Positions 1 to 6,770 of a stretch of 8,513 bases of DNA are shown here, piece by piece. Origin of the DNA: Candidatus Poribacteria bacterium (GTDB lineage Bacteria; Poribacteria; WGA-4E; WGA-3G); the NCBI GenBank assembly GCA_009845505.1, contig VXZL01000544.1, positions 1,931-10,443 of the forward strand. Direction: 5' to 3'. Made by a program: the position numbers and the translations under genes. A model generated the notes under the pieces. The model saw nothing but the letters and a program-made list of their open reading frames with translations. It was not told the DNA's origin and did no database searches. Within the stretch, counting starts at the first letter, position 1; each line of letters opens with the position of its first letter.

Positions 1-987
1 GTTCAAGTTCGTTCTGTCGGTATCTGTGGTTCAGATGTCGCATATTATTTCGGTAATAGTTCACTTGAAACCGATGATGGCAAAGGTCCGCTGATTCTGG
101 GGCATGAATTCACGGGTGAAGTCGTTGAAGTTGGCAGTGAAGCAAGGACAGCAGGTGGGTTTAAAGTCGGTGACCGAGTTGTTGTTAACCCCGTTCAATC
201 GAACCCAAATTCTTTCTGGAGTCAGAAGGGGTTGTCCAACTTGTGTCCGGAGAAACGTGTTCTGGGTGTAGGCGTTGATGGTGGTTTCGCGGAATACGCG
301 GTTTCTGACTATCGCTGGACGGTCAAACTACCGGACAACGTCACGTATGACCAGGGTGCCTTAACGGAGCCGTTGGCATGTGGACTCTATGCAGTTAACA
401 ATCTCAACGCTGAAGCCGGACAGACCGCCGTCGTTTTTGGACCTGGACCTATCGGTTTGATGATGGTGCAAGTCCTGAAAAGCCGCGGCTTAGAAAACGT
501 CCTACTCGTTGGCACTCGCGATTATCGCTTAGATTGCGGTAAGGAACTCGGCGCAGATGTAGTCGTTAACGTCAGCGATACCAGCTCTCCACATTACGTT
601 GAAGACTTAGGTGCCGCAATTCAGGAACTCAATAATGGAGAATTGGCAGACCGCGCAATTACGGCAACCAGTTCCCTTGACGCAATTCACACCGCCTTAG
701 ACGTCACCGGTCGGCATGCCACCGTCGTTATCTTCGGGCTTCCCGGCGACACGGATGTGATGGAAGTCCCAATCCTTGATACCATCCTCATGGATAAAAC
801 TATCAGATTCTCTTGGCTTGCCCCCGATACTTGGGAGGAAGCGGTGCAGCTCATTTCGAGTGGCGATGTCGATATGGACAAAATTATCAGCCACGAATTC
901 CCACTTGAATCACTGGTTGAGGGAATAACGAAGGTACGCAATCGTGAAGACAGTTGCACAAAAGGAATAATAAAAGTCTCCGCGTAA
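1..987 (+). CDS. Zinc-dependent medium-chain alcohol/polyol dehydrogenase, 5' end cut by window edge
   Basis: This is a partial gene. The frame is open from base 1, and 328 residues are visible, so roughly 25-35 N-terminal residues are missing compared with family members. It belongs to the MDR superfamily (threonine, sorbitol or iditol dehydrogenase-like), which oxidises secondary alcohols with NAD(P). In visible numbering the catalytic zinc ligands are Cys9 (GICGSD), His35-Glu36 (GHEFTGE) and the Glu of the TEPLACG motif. The Rossmann glycines lie in GPGPIGLMMVQ. The lobe that usually holds four structural-zinc cysteines keeps only the last one (SNLCPE), as in polyol dehydrogenases that lack this zinc. 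The end of the second Rossmann strand reads LLVGTRDYRL, without the Asp expected at that position for NAD; the Arg could favour NADP, but this is inference. The substrate cannot be told. The gene ends 12 bases before the membrane-protein gene and may share its transcript. Confidence 0.9.
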   Translation, partial: VQVRSVGICGSDVAYYFGNSSLETDDGKGPLILGHEFTGEVVEVGSEARTAGGFKVGDRVVVNPVQSNPNSFWSQKGLSNLCPEKRVLGVGVDGGFAEYAVSDYRWTVKLPDNVTYDQGALTEPLACGLYAVNNLNAEAGQTAVVFGPGPIGLMMVQVLKSRGLENVLLVGTRDYRLDCGKELGADVVVNVSDTSSPHYVEDLGAAIQELNNGELADRAITATSSLDAIHTALDVTGRHATVVIFGLPGDTDVMEVPILDTILMDKTIRFSWLAPDTWEEAVQLISSGDVDMDKIISHEFPLESLVEGITKVRNREDSCTKGIIKVSA

Positions 988-999
988 GCGATATAGAAC

Positions 1000-1344
1000 A
1001 TGGGTATCCCATTTTTCGTTGTTTTTGTCCTTTCAATCGCTTTTCTGTCGCTTGGGATAACTGGGTGGGGTGACTTCGTTTCGGTGGAGTGGGATAAGCA
1101 AAATTCATCCGATGCAACCAGCGATCCTGCAGCTGTCACCCCTTATCTTAGTTTTCAATCCGATTATTGGGCAATCGCGCGGTGCTTTATAGGGTTTCTG
1201 CTGTTTTTGGTGAGCCTTTATTTTATGGGGTTCTTTCTCTATCTTGAAGAACGAGAAAGTGGCAGGATTATGAAGAACGTTAAGAGTTTTGCCAAACTAC
1301 GGCAGTTTCTTGAACGACACCAAAAAGGAGGCCTCTCGCGATGA
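1000..1344 (+). CDS. Small two-helix inner-membrane protein of unknown function
   Basis: I do not recognise this 114-residue protein. Two hydrophobic segments are clear: about residues 4-22 and 58-82, the second rich in Phe and Leu. Between them is a polar, mildly acidic loop (25-57). After the second helix comes a basic tail (EERESGRIMKNVKSF onward). By the positive-inside rule the tail should be cytoplasmic and the loop outside. An in-frame TAG at 994-996 makes the ATG at 1000 the earliest ATG start. No good ribosome binding site precedes it, so translation may depend on ribosomes finishing the dehydrogenase 12 bases upstream. Its stop TGA overlaps an ATG (ATGA, 1341-1344) that has a strong AGGAGG site. 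It lies directly before hemE, so a link to porphyrin metabolism is possible but unsupported. Confidence 0.7.
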   Translation: MGIPFFVVFVLSIAFLSLGITGWGDFVSVEWDKQNSSDATSDPAAVTPYLSFQSDYWAIARCFIGFLLFLVSLYFMGFFLYLEERESGRIMKNVKSFAKLRQFLERHQKGGLSR

Positions 1345-1355
1345 AGGCGCGTTGA
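1326..1355 (+). promoter_or_regulatory. Strong SD plus four-codon minicistron (M-K-A-R-stop) ahead of hemE
   Basis: AGGAGG at 1326-1331 is followed nine bases later by ATG at 1341. This ATG overlaps the stop of the membrane-protein gene as ATGA, the classic geometry of a coupled start. The frame is the hemE frame but meets TGA at 1353-1355 after four codons, and hemE restarts at ATG 1374. By contrast, hemE's own start has only AAGGA at 1355-1359, 14 bases away. Either this is a reinitiation leader controlling hemE, or an N-terminally longer hemE has acquired a stop codon, or there is a base error. Confidence 0.5.
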
Positions 1356-1373
1356 AGGATAGAGCCTGTTAGT

Positions 1374-2462
1374 ATGGAACAACAAATAAAGAACGACTTA
1401 CTTCTTCGCGCATCGCGATGCCTGCCGGTGGCGCGCGTGCCTGTGTGGATGATGCGGCAGGCTGGAAGATCAGATCCCCTTTATCGGCAGATTCGGCAAG
1501 AGATTAACCTCCCTTTGGAACGTCTTTTCCGAACCTGCCCTACCCCGATGTCGGAGACCGATGTAGAGTGGGCGGTCAAAATCTCACTTCTGCCGAAGCG
1601 CATCGGTGTCGATGCCATCATCGTCTACAAAGATATTCTCACACCTCTCGCACCAATGGGGGCACACTTCCGATTTGCCCCCGGTCCCATTTTAGACTCG
1701 CCGATTCGGACGCAAGCACAAGTCGATGCGCTTCAGCCACTCCATGATCCCTCAACGCAATTAGCATTTACTGGACGGGTCATTCACGATCTACGCCAGA
1801 CTTTGAATGAAGCACTACCGCTCATCGGTTTTGCCGGTGCACCTTTGACGCTTGCGTTCTTCCTTATCGCGGGCGAAAGTCCCATCAAGCGAGGTGCTGG
1901 TGCATCCGAGAAGGCGACCCCGATTTTCCAAATGATAGAGGAAACTCCTGAACTCCTACATTGTCTTTTGGACAAGTTGACGGATATGACAATCCATTAC
2001 TTAAACTACCAGATTAGCCAAGGCGTTCAAGTGGTACAACTCTTCGAGTCGATTGCGGATGTCTTGCCGCGCCAGATCTATGAAAACTTCGCTTTCCCTT
2101 ATCACCAACGCATTTTTGCTGAGGTGAACTCGGAAACACCCCGGATACTCTTCGCAAAAGAGTGTTCGTATCTCGATTTAATGCACCAGAGTGGCGCGGA
2201 TGTACTCAGTGTCGGAAAATGTGTTGATCTCGGTAAAGTTAGAGACTTGACAAACCGGACTGTCGCTTTTCAGGGGAACGTTGATAACGATATCCTTCGA
2301 GACGGGACACCCGCCGACATCACGGCAGCTGTCAAGGCTTGCTTAGAACAGGGCGAAAAAACAGGGCATATCTTGAACCTGAGCCATGGACTCCATAGAG
2401 ATACGCCTTTTGAAAACGTTAAACATTTTGTAAATATCGCGAAAACGCTACAGGAAAGTTGA
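1374..2462 (+). CDS. hemE: Uroporphyrinogen III decarboxylase
   Basis: HemE removes four carboxyl groups from uroporphyrinogen III to give coproporphyrinogen III, in the cytoplasm. At 362 residues it has the usual family length. The N-terminal signature PVWMMRQAGR (residues 23-32) carries the two substrate-binding arginines, 28 and 32. Asp87 in KDILTPLAPMG is the pyrrole-binding Asp (human Asp86). His338 in NLSHGL matches human His339. Other conserved stretches are altered: the GFAGAP-WTL-xxY motif reads GFAGAPLTLAFF, with Phe163 where the family Tyr (human Tyr164) sits; the usual FDSWAG reads FESIAD; and NLGHG reads NLSHG. The fold and key charged residues are intact, so it is probably a working but divergent enzyme. 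ATG 1374 is the first ATG after an in-frame TGA at 1353 and aligns well with family starts, but its ribosome binding site is weak and far. Its stop overlaps the next start by one base. Confidence 0.93.
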   Translation: MEQQIKNDLLLRASRCLPVARVPVWMMRQAGRSDPLYRQIRQEINLPLERLFRTCPTPMSETDVEWAVKISLLPKRIGVDAIIVYKDILTPLAPMGAHFRFAPGPILDSPIRTQAQVDALQPLHDPSTQLAFTGRVIHDLRQTLNEALPLIGFAGAPLTLAFFLIAGESPIKRGAGASEKATPIFQMIEETPELLHCLLDKLTDMTIHYLNYQISQGVQVVQLFESIADVLPRQIYENFAFPYHQRIFAEVNSETPRILFAKECSYLDLMHQSGADVLSVGKCVDLGKVRDLTNRTVAFQGNVDNDILRDGTPADITAAVKACLEQGEKTGHILNLSHGLHRDTPFENVKHFVNIAKTLQES

Positions 2463-2464
2463 TG
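2452..2464 (+). promoter_or_regulatory. Ribosome binding site deciding the MBL-TPR gene start
   Basis: AGGA at 2452-2455 lies six bases before ATG 2462, which overlaps the hemE stop as TGATG. This favours 2462 over the in-frame TTG at 2459 (spacing three) and ATG at 2471 (spacing fifteen). The geometry suggests translational coupling to hemE. Confidence 0.6.
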
Positions 2465-3919
2465 AGAAACATGTTGGAAAATCCTTTTGCCCCACGGCAA
2501 TATGGAGAACTCGTTAAAGTAACGGAACGCGTGTATCTATTTCGTAATATCGTTAATTCCTCAATCATCATTGGGGATAAGGGGATCGCAGTAATTGATA
2601 CACAGGTAAATCAAACGATGGGGCAGCGCCTCCTTAAAGCGATTCGCACCCTCACAGATAAACCCATTCTGTACGCAATTAACACACACTATCACTGGGA
2701 TCATACAAATGGAAATACTGTTTTTCACGGTGCAGGCGCAACCGTTGTTGCACGTGAAATGACAAAAGACTTTATGGTGAACAGATCACCGCGACAGGAG
2801 GCGTTCCTGCGTTCTCGTGGTTTCACGCTTGGCGATGCGCCATTTCTCCCCCAGCAGACGTTTGAACATGAAACCGAAATCGATTTAGGCAATCAACCGC
2901 TGCACCTTGTTCATTTGGGGAAGGCGGAGACTGATGATGCGACTGCCATTCGAGTGCCAGCGGAAGGGTGTATTGTCTCTGGTGATACCATCATGACAGG
3001 GAGTTTTCCTATCTTTGGACAACCCGTTATGAATGAAGGACTCATGGCAAATCACGATTGGATTGACACAATTCGTGAACTTCGCACTTATACACCAGAA
3101 CACGTACTTCCTGGACACGGCCCCTTAGCACACGATGCCGAAATCGATTTGTTGCTTCAGATTGAGACCTATTTTCTAACAGAAGTTCGCAAACGTTTTG
3201 AGCAGGATATGCCTTTGCCGACCTTGTTGGCTGACATGGAAGCCAATTTTCCGAGTTGGATTCGGGATATTGCTGAGGTCTGGGGAACACCGCGTTACGC
3301 GATTTTGAGGGTGTACCGCGGGTTAATCGATGATCCAGAACCGGGTTGGCAGCATTTCAAACCCTCAGCGATTCCAGAAGCGAACCCGGAGAAGCTACAT
3401 CAGCGGACACGCGAGCTTGAGGACTTGGAAGCCTATTGCGAAACTGCTGAAGAGGTCGCAGAGGGCAACGACTTCGGCTTAGCTATTGCTATTTTGAAGA
3501 CTGCAACTGAAAAACATTCAAACCTACCCGATGCCTGGACCGCTTATGCAGATATGCTCACACAGGCATCCCGAACAGTGTCGAGTGTGCTTGAAAAGGG
3601 TGATTTCTTCGCTGAGGTAGAAAGGGCTTTGGATATTGCACTTGAACTAAACCCCGATTATGCACCCGCCCATCTCCAACGGGGTTATAACCGTATTCTT
3701 TCTGCTTATCGTAACGGTGATGAAACAGAATCTGGACTCAAGTCGATCTATAGAGCCTTGGTCGGTGGACTTCACGGCACGCGGCTCGCACAGGCGTATT
3801 TTTCTATTGGACTTGCACATCGGGCAAATGGCGATGAGACGCTGGCACGTGAAGCGTTTGCGAACGCAATTGCGGCTGATGCTAGGTTTATGCCTGCACA
3901 ACTTGCTAATATGGCATAA
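2462..3919 (+). CDS. Metallo-beta-lactamase-fold hydrolase with alkylsulfatase-like features and C-terminal TPR region
   Basis: From ATG 2462 the protein has 485 residues. Residues about 15-225 form a metallo-beta-lactamase domain: the zinc motif THYHWDH (His76, His78, Asp80, His81), Asp175 in VSGDT, and His219 in LPGHGPL. At the place where most members have His in a GHT or AHT motif this one reads KAETDDA, with Glu156. A Glu ligand at this position is known in SdsA-type alkylsulfatases. A middle segment (about 230-300, including WGTPRYAILRVYRG) loosely recalls the alkylsulfatase dimerisation region. Residues about 315-485 look like helical TPR repeats (for example ALDIALELNPDYAPAHLQRG and AYFSIGLAHRANGDETLAREAF). 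There is no signal peptide, so it is likely cytoplasmic. The substrate is unknown. Its position between hemE and hemH, overlapping hemE by one base, implies co-expression with haem synthesis, but no known haem step needs such an enzyme. The MBL call is firm; the alkylsulfatase link is inference. Confidence 0.88.
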   Translation: MRNMLENPFAPRQYGELVKVTERVYLFRNIVNSSIIIGDKGIAVIDTQVNQTMGQRLLKAIRTLTDKPILYAINTHYHWDHTNGNTVFHGAGATVVAREMTKDFMVNRSPRQEAFLRSRGFTLGDAPFLPQQTFEHETEIDLGNQPLHLVHLGKAETDDATAIRVPAEGCIVSGDTIMTGSFPIFGQPVMNEGLMANHDWIDTIRELRTYTPEHVLPGHGPLAHDAEIDLLLQIETYFLTEVRKRFEQDMPLPTLLADMEANFPSWIRDIAEVWGTPRYAILRVYRGLIDDPEPGWQHFKPSAIPEANPEKLHQRTRELEDLEAYCETAEEVAEGNDFGLAIAILKTATEKHSNLPDAWTAYADMLTQASRTVSSVLEKGDFFAEVERALDIALELNPDYAPAHLQRGYNRILSAYRNGDETESGLKSIYRALVGGLHGTRLAQAYFSIGLAHRANGDETLAREAFANAIAADARFMPAQLANMA

Positions 3920-3920
3920 A

Positions 3921-3926
3921 AGGAGG
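3921..3926 (+). promoter_or_regulatory. Strong ribosome binding site of hemH
   Basis: AGGAGG lies four bases before ATG 3931 and just after the TAA of the preceding gene (3917-3919). It supports this hemH start, although the spacing is short. Confidence 0.7.
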
Positions 3927-3930
3927 CAAA

Positions 3931-4878
3931 ATGAAGTATGATAGTGTTTTGTTAATCGCATTCGGTGGACCAACACCGGGATGCTGCCAACAATACGATA
4001 GCGACGCATGTCCTGGCGAAGCCTACTGCTTTGTCAAAGGCATTGTCGGGCCAGCTAAATCTCAAATAGAACGCATAAAAGACATCTCTGCACATTATAT
4101 AAAATTAGGTGGATTTTCGCCGTTTAACGAATTGACTTTCGGGCAAGCCACCGCATTAGAAAACACACTGAAAAAACGAGACTTACCACTCCCTGTTTAT
4201 GCCGGATTCAGACATTGGAGCCCGTATTTAAAAGAAGTCATCGCCGAAATGGCACAAAAAGGACACCGCAAAACCCTCGGCATCATCATGGCACCGCACC
4301 AATCTGCAGTCAGTTGGGAATGGTATCAACAAACGGTAAAAAAAGGGATTGAGGCAATTGATGGTGAGAAACCGACTGTCGATTATCTCGATCCATGGTA
4401 CATACATAACGGTTATGTCGGTGCTATCGCTGAAATTATCAAAACCGCATCTGGCGACAAATTAGAACGTGCCGAACTTGTTTTCACAGCACACGCGATT
4501 CCGCAATCAGCAGCGGATACCTCACCTTACACCCAACAATTTGAAAAAACTGGCAAAGCCGTTGCTCAAGCGATTGGAAAATCTCGGTTTGGTTTGGCAT
4601 ACCAAAGTGCTGTAGAGAACAGCCCGATACCGTGGACGCAACCGGATATCAACGATTGGATTAAAGCCCAAAAAGCGAAAGGCGTTGGTACTATTGTCGC
4701 ATCTCCAATCGGTTTTCTTTGTGACCATGTTGAAGTTCTCTATGATCTGGATATAGAAGCAACGGAAACCGCTGCGTCGTGCGACGTTGATTTTATTCGG
4801 GCAGGCACTGTTGGTGACCACCCTAAATTTATCAGCATGTTAGCGGACTTCGTCTGTGAGAAATCTGTAAACGGTTAG
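3931..4878 (+). CDS. hemH: Ferrochelatase with an unusual N-terminal cysteine-rich insertion
   Basis: HemH inserts Fe2+ into a porphyrin: protoporphyrin IX, or coproporphyrin III if the organism uses the coproporphyrin route. The 315-residue length is normal. Family motifs in order are LLIAFGGP (7-14), HYIKLGGFSPFNEL (55-68), VYAGFRHWSPY (89-99), the catalytic His188 in FTAHAIP, and SPIGFLCDHVEVLYD (258-272), whose Glu268 matches the second catalytic residue (Bacillus His183 and Glu264). Between GGP and the FV-KG segment there are about ten more residues than usual, holding Cys18, Cys19, Cys27 and Cys33 (CC-x7-C-x5-C). Some ferrochelatases bind a [2Fe-2S] cluster through cysteines, but mostly near the C-terminus, so the insertion here may bind metal or be structural; this is untested. 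No transmembrane segment is seen, so it should be soluble or peripheral. It starts 11 bases after the MBL gene, and its stop overlaps the ribosome binding site of the next gene. Confidence 0.95.
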   Translation: MKYDSVLLIAFGGPTPGCCQQYDSDACPGEAYCFVKGIVGPAKSQIERIKDISAHYIKLGGFSPFNELTFGQATALENTLKKRDLPLPVYAGFRHWSPYLKEVIAEMAQKGHRKTLGIIMAPHQSAVSWEWYQQTVKKGIEAIDGEKPTVDYLDPWYIHNGYVGAIAEIIKTASGDKLERAELVFTAHAIPQSAADTSPYTQQFEKTGKAVAQAIGKSRFGLAYQSAVENSPIPWTQPDINDWIKAQKAKGVGTIVASPIGFLCDHVEVLYDLDIEATETAASCDVDFIRAGTVGDHPKFISMLADFVCEKSVNG

Positions 4879-4882
4879 GAGG
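4877..4882 (+). promoter_or_regulatory. Ribosome binding site of the aspartic protease gene, overlapping the hemH stop
   Basis: AGGAGG at 4877-4882 shares two bases with the hemH TAG stop (4876-4878) and lies ten bases before ATG 4893. It supports that start and couples the two genes closely. Confidence 0.65.
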
Positions 4883-4892
4883 CGTGTAAAAA

Positions 4893-5306
4893 ATGAGACA
4901 CACAACAAAAATAGAGATTGCCAATCTAAAAGATATGTTTCTGGCAGAAGCAGGTATTATTCCCCAAGAAGACGTTCGGCAGTTAACAGTTGAGGATGTG
5001 CTTGTTGATACTGGAGCGACTCGGTTGTCGCTGCCCAAACCGCTTATTGACCAACTGGGTTTGGCACCTGTCGGGAATGCGAGGACAATGACCGCGAACG
5101 GTATCGCATCCCGGACTATCTATTCGGCAGTCGAATTTACTGTGATGGAACGAAAGGGGAATATACAGGTAACAGACTTGCCTGCGAACGCACCTGTTCT
5201 TGTAGGACATATCATCTTGGAAATGCTGGACCTCTGTGTTGACATCAGAAAAGGGCTCATCTATAATCCAGCACACGACAATGAATGGATTGAGGAGCAG
5301 CTCTAA
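4893..5306 (+). CDS. Retropepsin-like (clan AA) aspartic protease domain protein
   Basis: This 137-residue protein is a single-domain aspartic protease of the retropepsin fold, which works as a homodimer with one catalytic Asp per chain. The active-site motif is VLVDTGATRLSLP, with Asp39-Thr40-Gly41 as the catalytic triad. The segment LGLAPVGNARTMTANG is typical of bacterial members. The second hydrophobic-hydrophobic-Gly motif appears as VLVGHIILE (the place of ILG in retropepsins), followed by LDLCVD. There is no signal peptide or membrane segment, so it is likely cytoplasmic. Targets of such stand-alone bacterial proteins are mostly unknown, and proteolytic activity is not proven for many. 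It lies between hemH and hemY with an SD overlapping the hemH stop, so it is made with the haem enzymes. Whether it acts on one of them is speculation. Confidence 0.82.
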   Translation: MRHTTKIEIANLKDMFLAEAGIIPQEDVRQLTVEDVLVDTGATRLSLPKPLIDQLGLAPVGNARTMTANGIASRTIYSAVEFTVMERKGNIQVTDLPANAPVLVGHIILEMLDLCVDIRKGLIYNPAHDNEWIEEQL

Positions 5307-5345
5307 GCGATCAAACAACATGGAAATTTAGATTGAGAATTCTTT

Positions 5346-6761
5346 ATGTCGGAAAACTTGGGTAGGAAGCGTGCCATTGTTGTCGGAGGCGGTATTACAG
5401 GGTTAGCGGCGTGCTACCGTTTGCAACGAGAAGCAGCACAGCGCAATATTCCGCTTGATGTCACGCTTCTTGAAGCGGCTGCGAGCGTCGGTGGTGTGAT
5501 TCGTACCGAGCATCGCGATGGATTCCTCCTTGAGCACGGTCCCGATGCTTTTCTCTCAACAAAACCGGCGGCGAAAGCACTCTGTGAAGAACTTGGGATT
5601 GCGGATCAATTCATTGGAACTAATCCAAAAGTCCGTCGGAGTTTTGTCGTCCGAAATGGTGAATTGCACCCCGTCCCTGAGGGCTTTTACTTGATGGCCC
5701 CCGGGTCTTTCAAGCCATTTTTAAAGAGCCCACTCTTCAGTTGGCACGGTAAGCTGCGAATGGCAATGGAGCTCTTTATTCCACGCCGGGGCAGGGATAC
5801 GGATGAAGCCGTAGCACACTTCGTCAGACGGCGGCTTGGGACCGAGGCTTTCACACGGATAGCGCAACCTATGATAGGTGGTATCTATACCTCGGATGCT
5901 GAAAACCTCAGTCTAAAGGCGACCTTTCCAAGATTTTTGGAAATGGAAAATACACACGGCAGTATTATCAAGGCACTCCGCGCACAAAAAAAGCAGGCAG
6001 TCGAAACAAGTCAAGGGACAAGTGGTCCTCGCTATAGTCTGTTTCTCTCATTCAAATCTGGCATGCAGACCTTGGTTGACACGCTCACTGAAGTTGTATC
6101 TGACTGTATTAAGTTAGGTGCCAGAGTGGAACATATCCAGCATACCGATGATACTGGATGGCGCGTTTCGCTGGCTAACGGAAATGTGCTTAATTCGGAA
6201 CTCCTCTGCATTGCTCTACCAGCACTACAAACGGGCGCGCTTATCGAAAATGTGTCCATACCACTCGCCACTCAGATTAATGCGATTCCATACGCTTCTT
6301 CTGCGACTGTTAATTTGGCGTTCCGTCGTGCTGATGTTACACATCCATTGGATGGTATGGGGTTTGTCGTTCCGGCTACAGAAAACCTTTCTATCATTGG
6401 TTGTTCGTTCAGCAGTGTTAAATTTGAAGGGCGTGCCCCAACCGAACAGGTCCTGTTACGTGCCTTCGTTGGTGAACCGAAGTCTAAACAGTCTGAAAGT
6501 GAACTGATTGGATTGTGCCAAGCGGATCTAACGCCGATCCTCGGGATCAAAAGTGCGCCACAGTTTACTGTCGTTAGTAAGCATCCGCAGGCAATGGCGC
6601 AGTATCAAGTAGGACACCAAGAGGTCGTTAACACTGTGGAGCGACTTTCCAGCGGCTTGCCGGGGTTTGCCGTTGCGGGAAACGGTTATCACGGTGTGGG
6701 AATCCCAGATTGTATTCGCAGTGGGGAGACAGCAGCGATCTCGCTCTTAGATAGGTTGTGA
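5346..6761 (+). CDS. hemY: HemY-type FAD-dependent protoporphyrinogen/coproporphyrinogen oxidase
   Basis: This enzyme removes six electrons from protoporphyrinogen IX, or from coproporphyrinogen III when it acts as CgoX, using oxygen and FAD. It has 471 residues, the family length. The N-terminal dinucleotide-binding motif is VVGGGITGLAACYRL (12-26), and Glu43 in TLLEAAASVGG should bind the FAD ribose. Next comes the substrate-side motif EHGPDAFLSTKPAA. The C-terminal FAD motif is FAVAGNGYHGVGIPDCIRSG, then AAISLL. There is no signal peptide or obvious transmembrane helix, so it should be a soluble or peripheral protein at the inner face of the membrane. The start at ATG 5346 has a weak GAGA seven bases upstream (5335-5338) and follows a 39-base gap after the protease gene. 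With hemE and hemH it gives the hemE-hemH-hemY order of Bacillus operons, but with two extra genes. The substrate cannot be decided from sequence alone; hemG and cgoX are alternative names in use. Confidence 0.93.
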   Translation: MSENLGRKRAIVVGGGITGLAACYRLQREAAQRNIPLDVTLLEAAASVGGVIRTEHRDGFLLEHGPDAFLSTKPAAKALCEELGIADQFIGTNPKVRRSFVVRNGELHPVPEGFYLMAPGSFKPFLKSPLFSWHGKLRMAMELFIPRRGRDTDEAVAHFVRRRLGTEAFTRIAQPMIGGIYTSDAENLSLKATFPRFLEMENTHGSIIKALRAQKKQAVETSQGTSGPRYSLFLSFKSGMQTLVDTLTEVVSDCIKLGARVEHIQHTDDTGWRVSLANGNVLNSELLCIALPALQTGALIENVSIPLATQINAIPYASSATVNLAFRRADVTHPLDGMGFVVPATENLSIIGCSFSSVKFEGRAPTEQVLLRAFVGEPKSKQSESELIGLCQADLTPILGIKSAPQFTVVSKHPQAMAQYQVGHQEVVNTVERLSSGLPGFAVAGNGYHGVGIPDCIRSGETAAISLLDRL

Positions 6762-6770
6762 GAAAAGACG

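Noticed and set aside
687..1139. 150-codon open frame on the - strand
   Set aside because: It lies opposite the dehydrogenase end and the membrane-protein gene, shows no recognisable motif, and has no ribosome binding site that I could see. The + strand proteins are clearly coded.
1353..1355. TGA read as an amino acid, extending HemE
   Set aside because: TGA serves as the normal stop of the membrane-protein gene, hemE, hemY and the cytochrome gene in this window.
2459..2461. TTG start for the MBL-TPR gene
   Set aside because: Spacing from AGGA is only three bases; ATG 2462 has six and a typical TGATG overlap with the hemE stop.
3647..4009. 120-codon open frame on the - strand, and a 93-codon + frame at 3660-3941
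   Set aside because: Both overlap the TPR region and the hemH start in other frames. Their translations look like low-complexity shadows without domain features.
6118..6507. 129-codon + strand frame inside hemY
   Set aside because: It lies wholly within the well-supported oxidase gene in another frame and has no recognisable motif.
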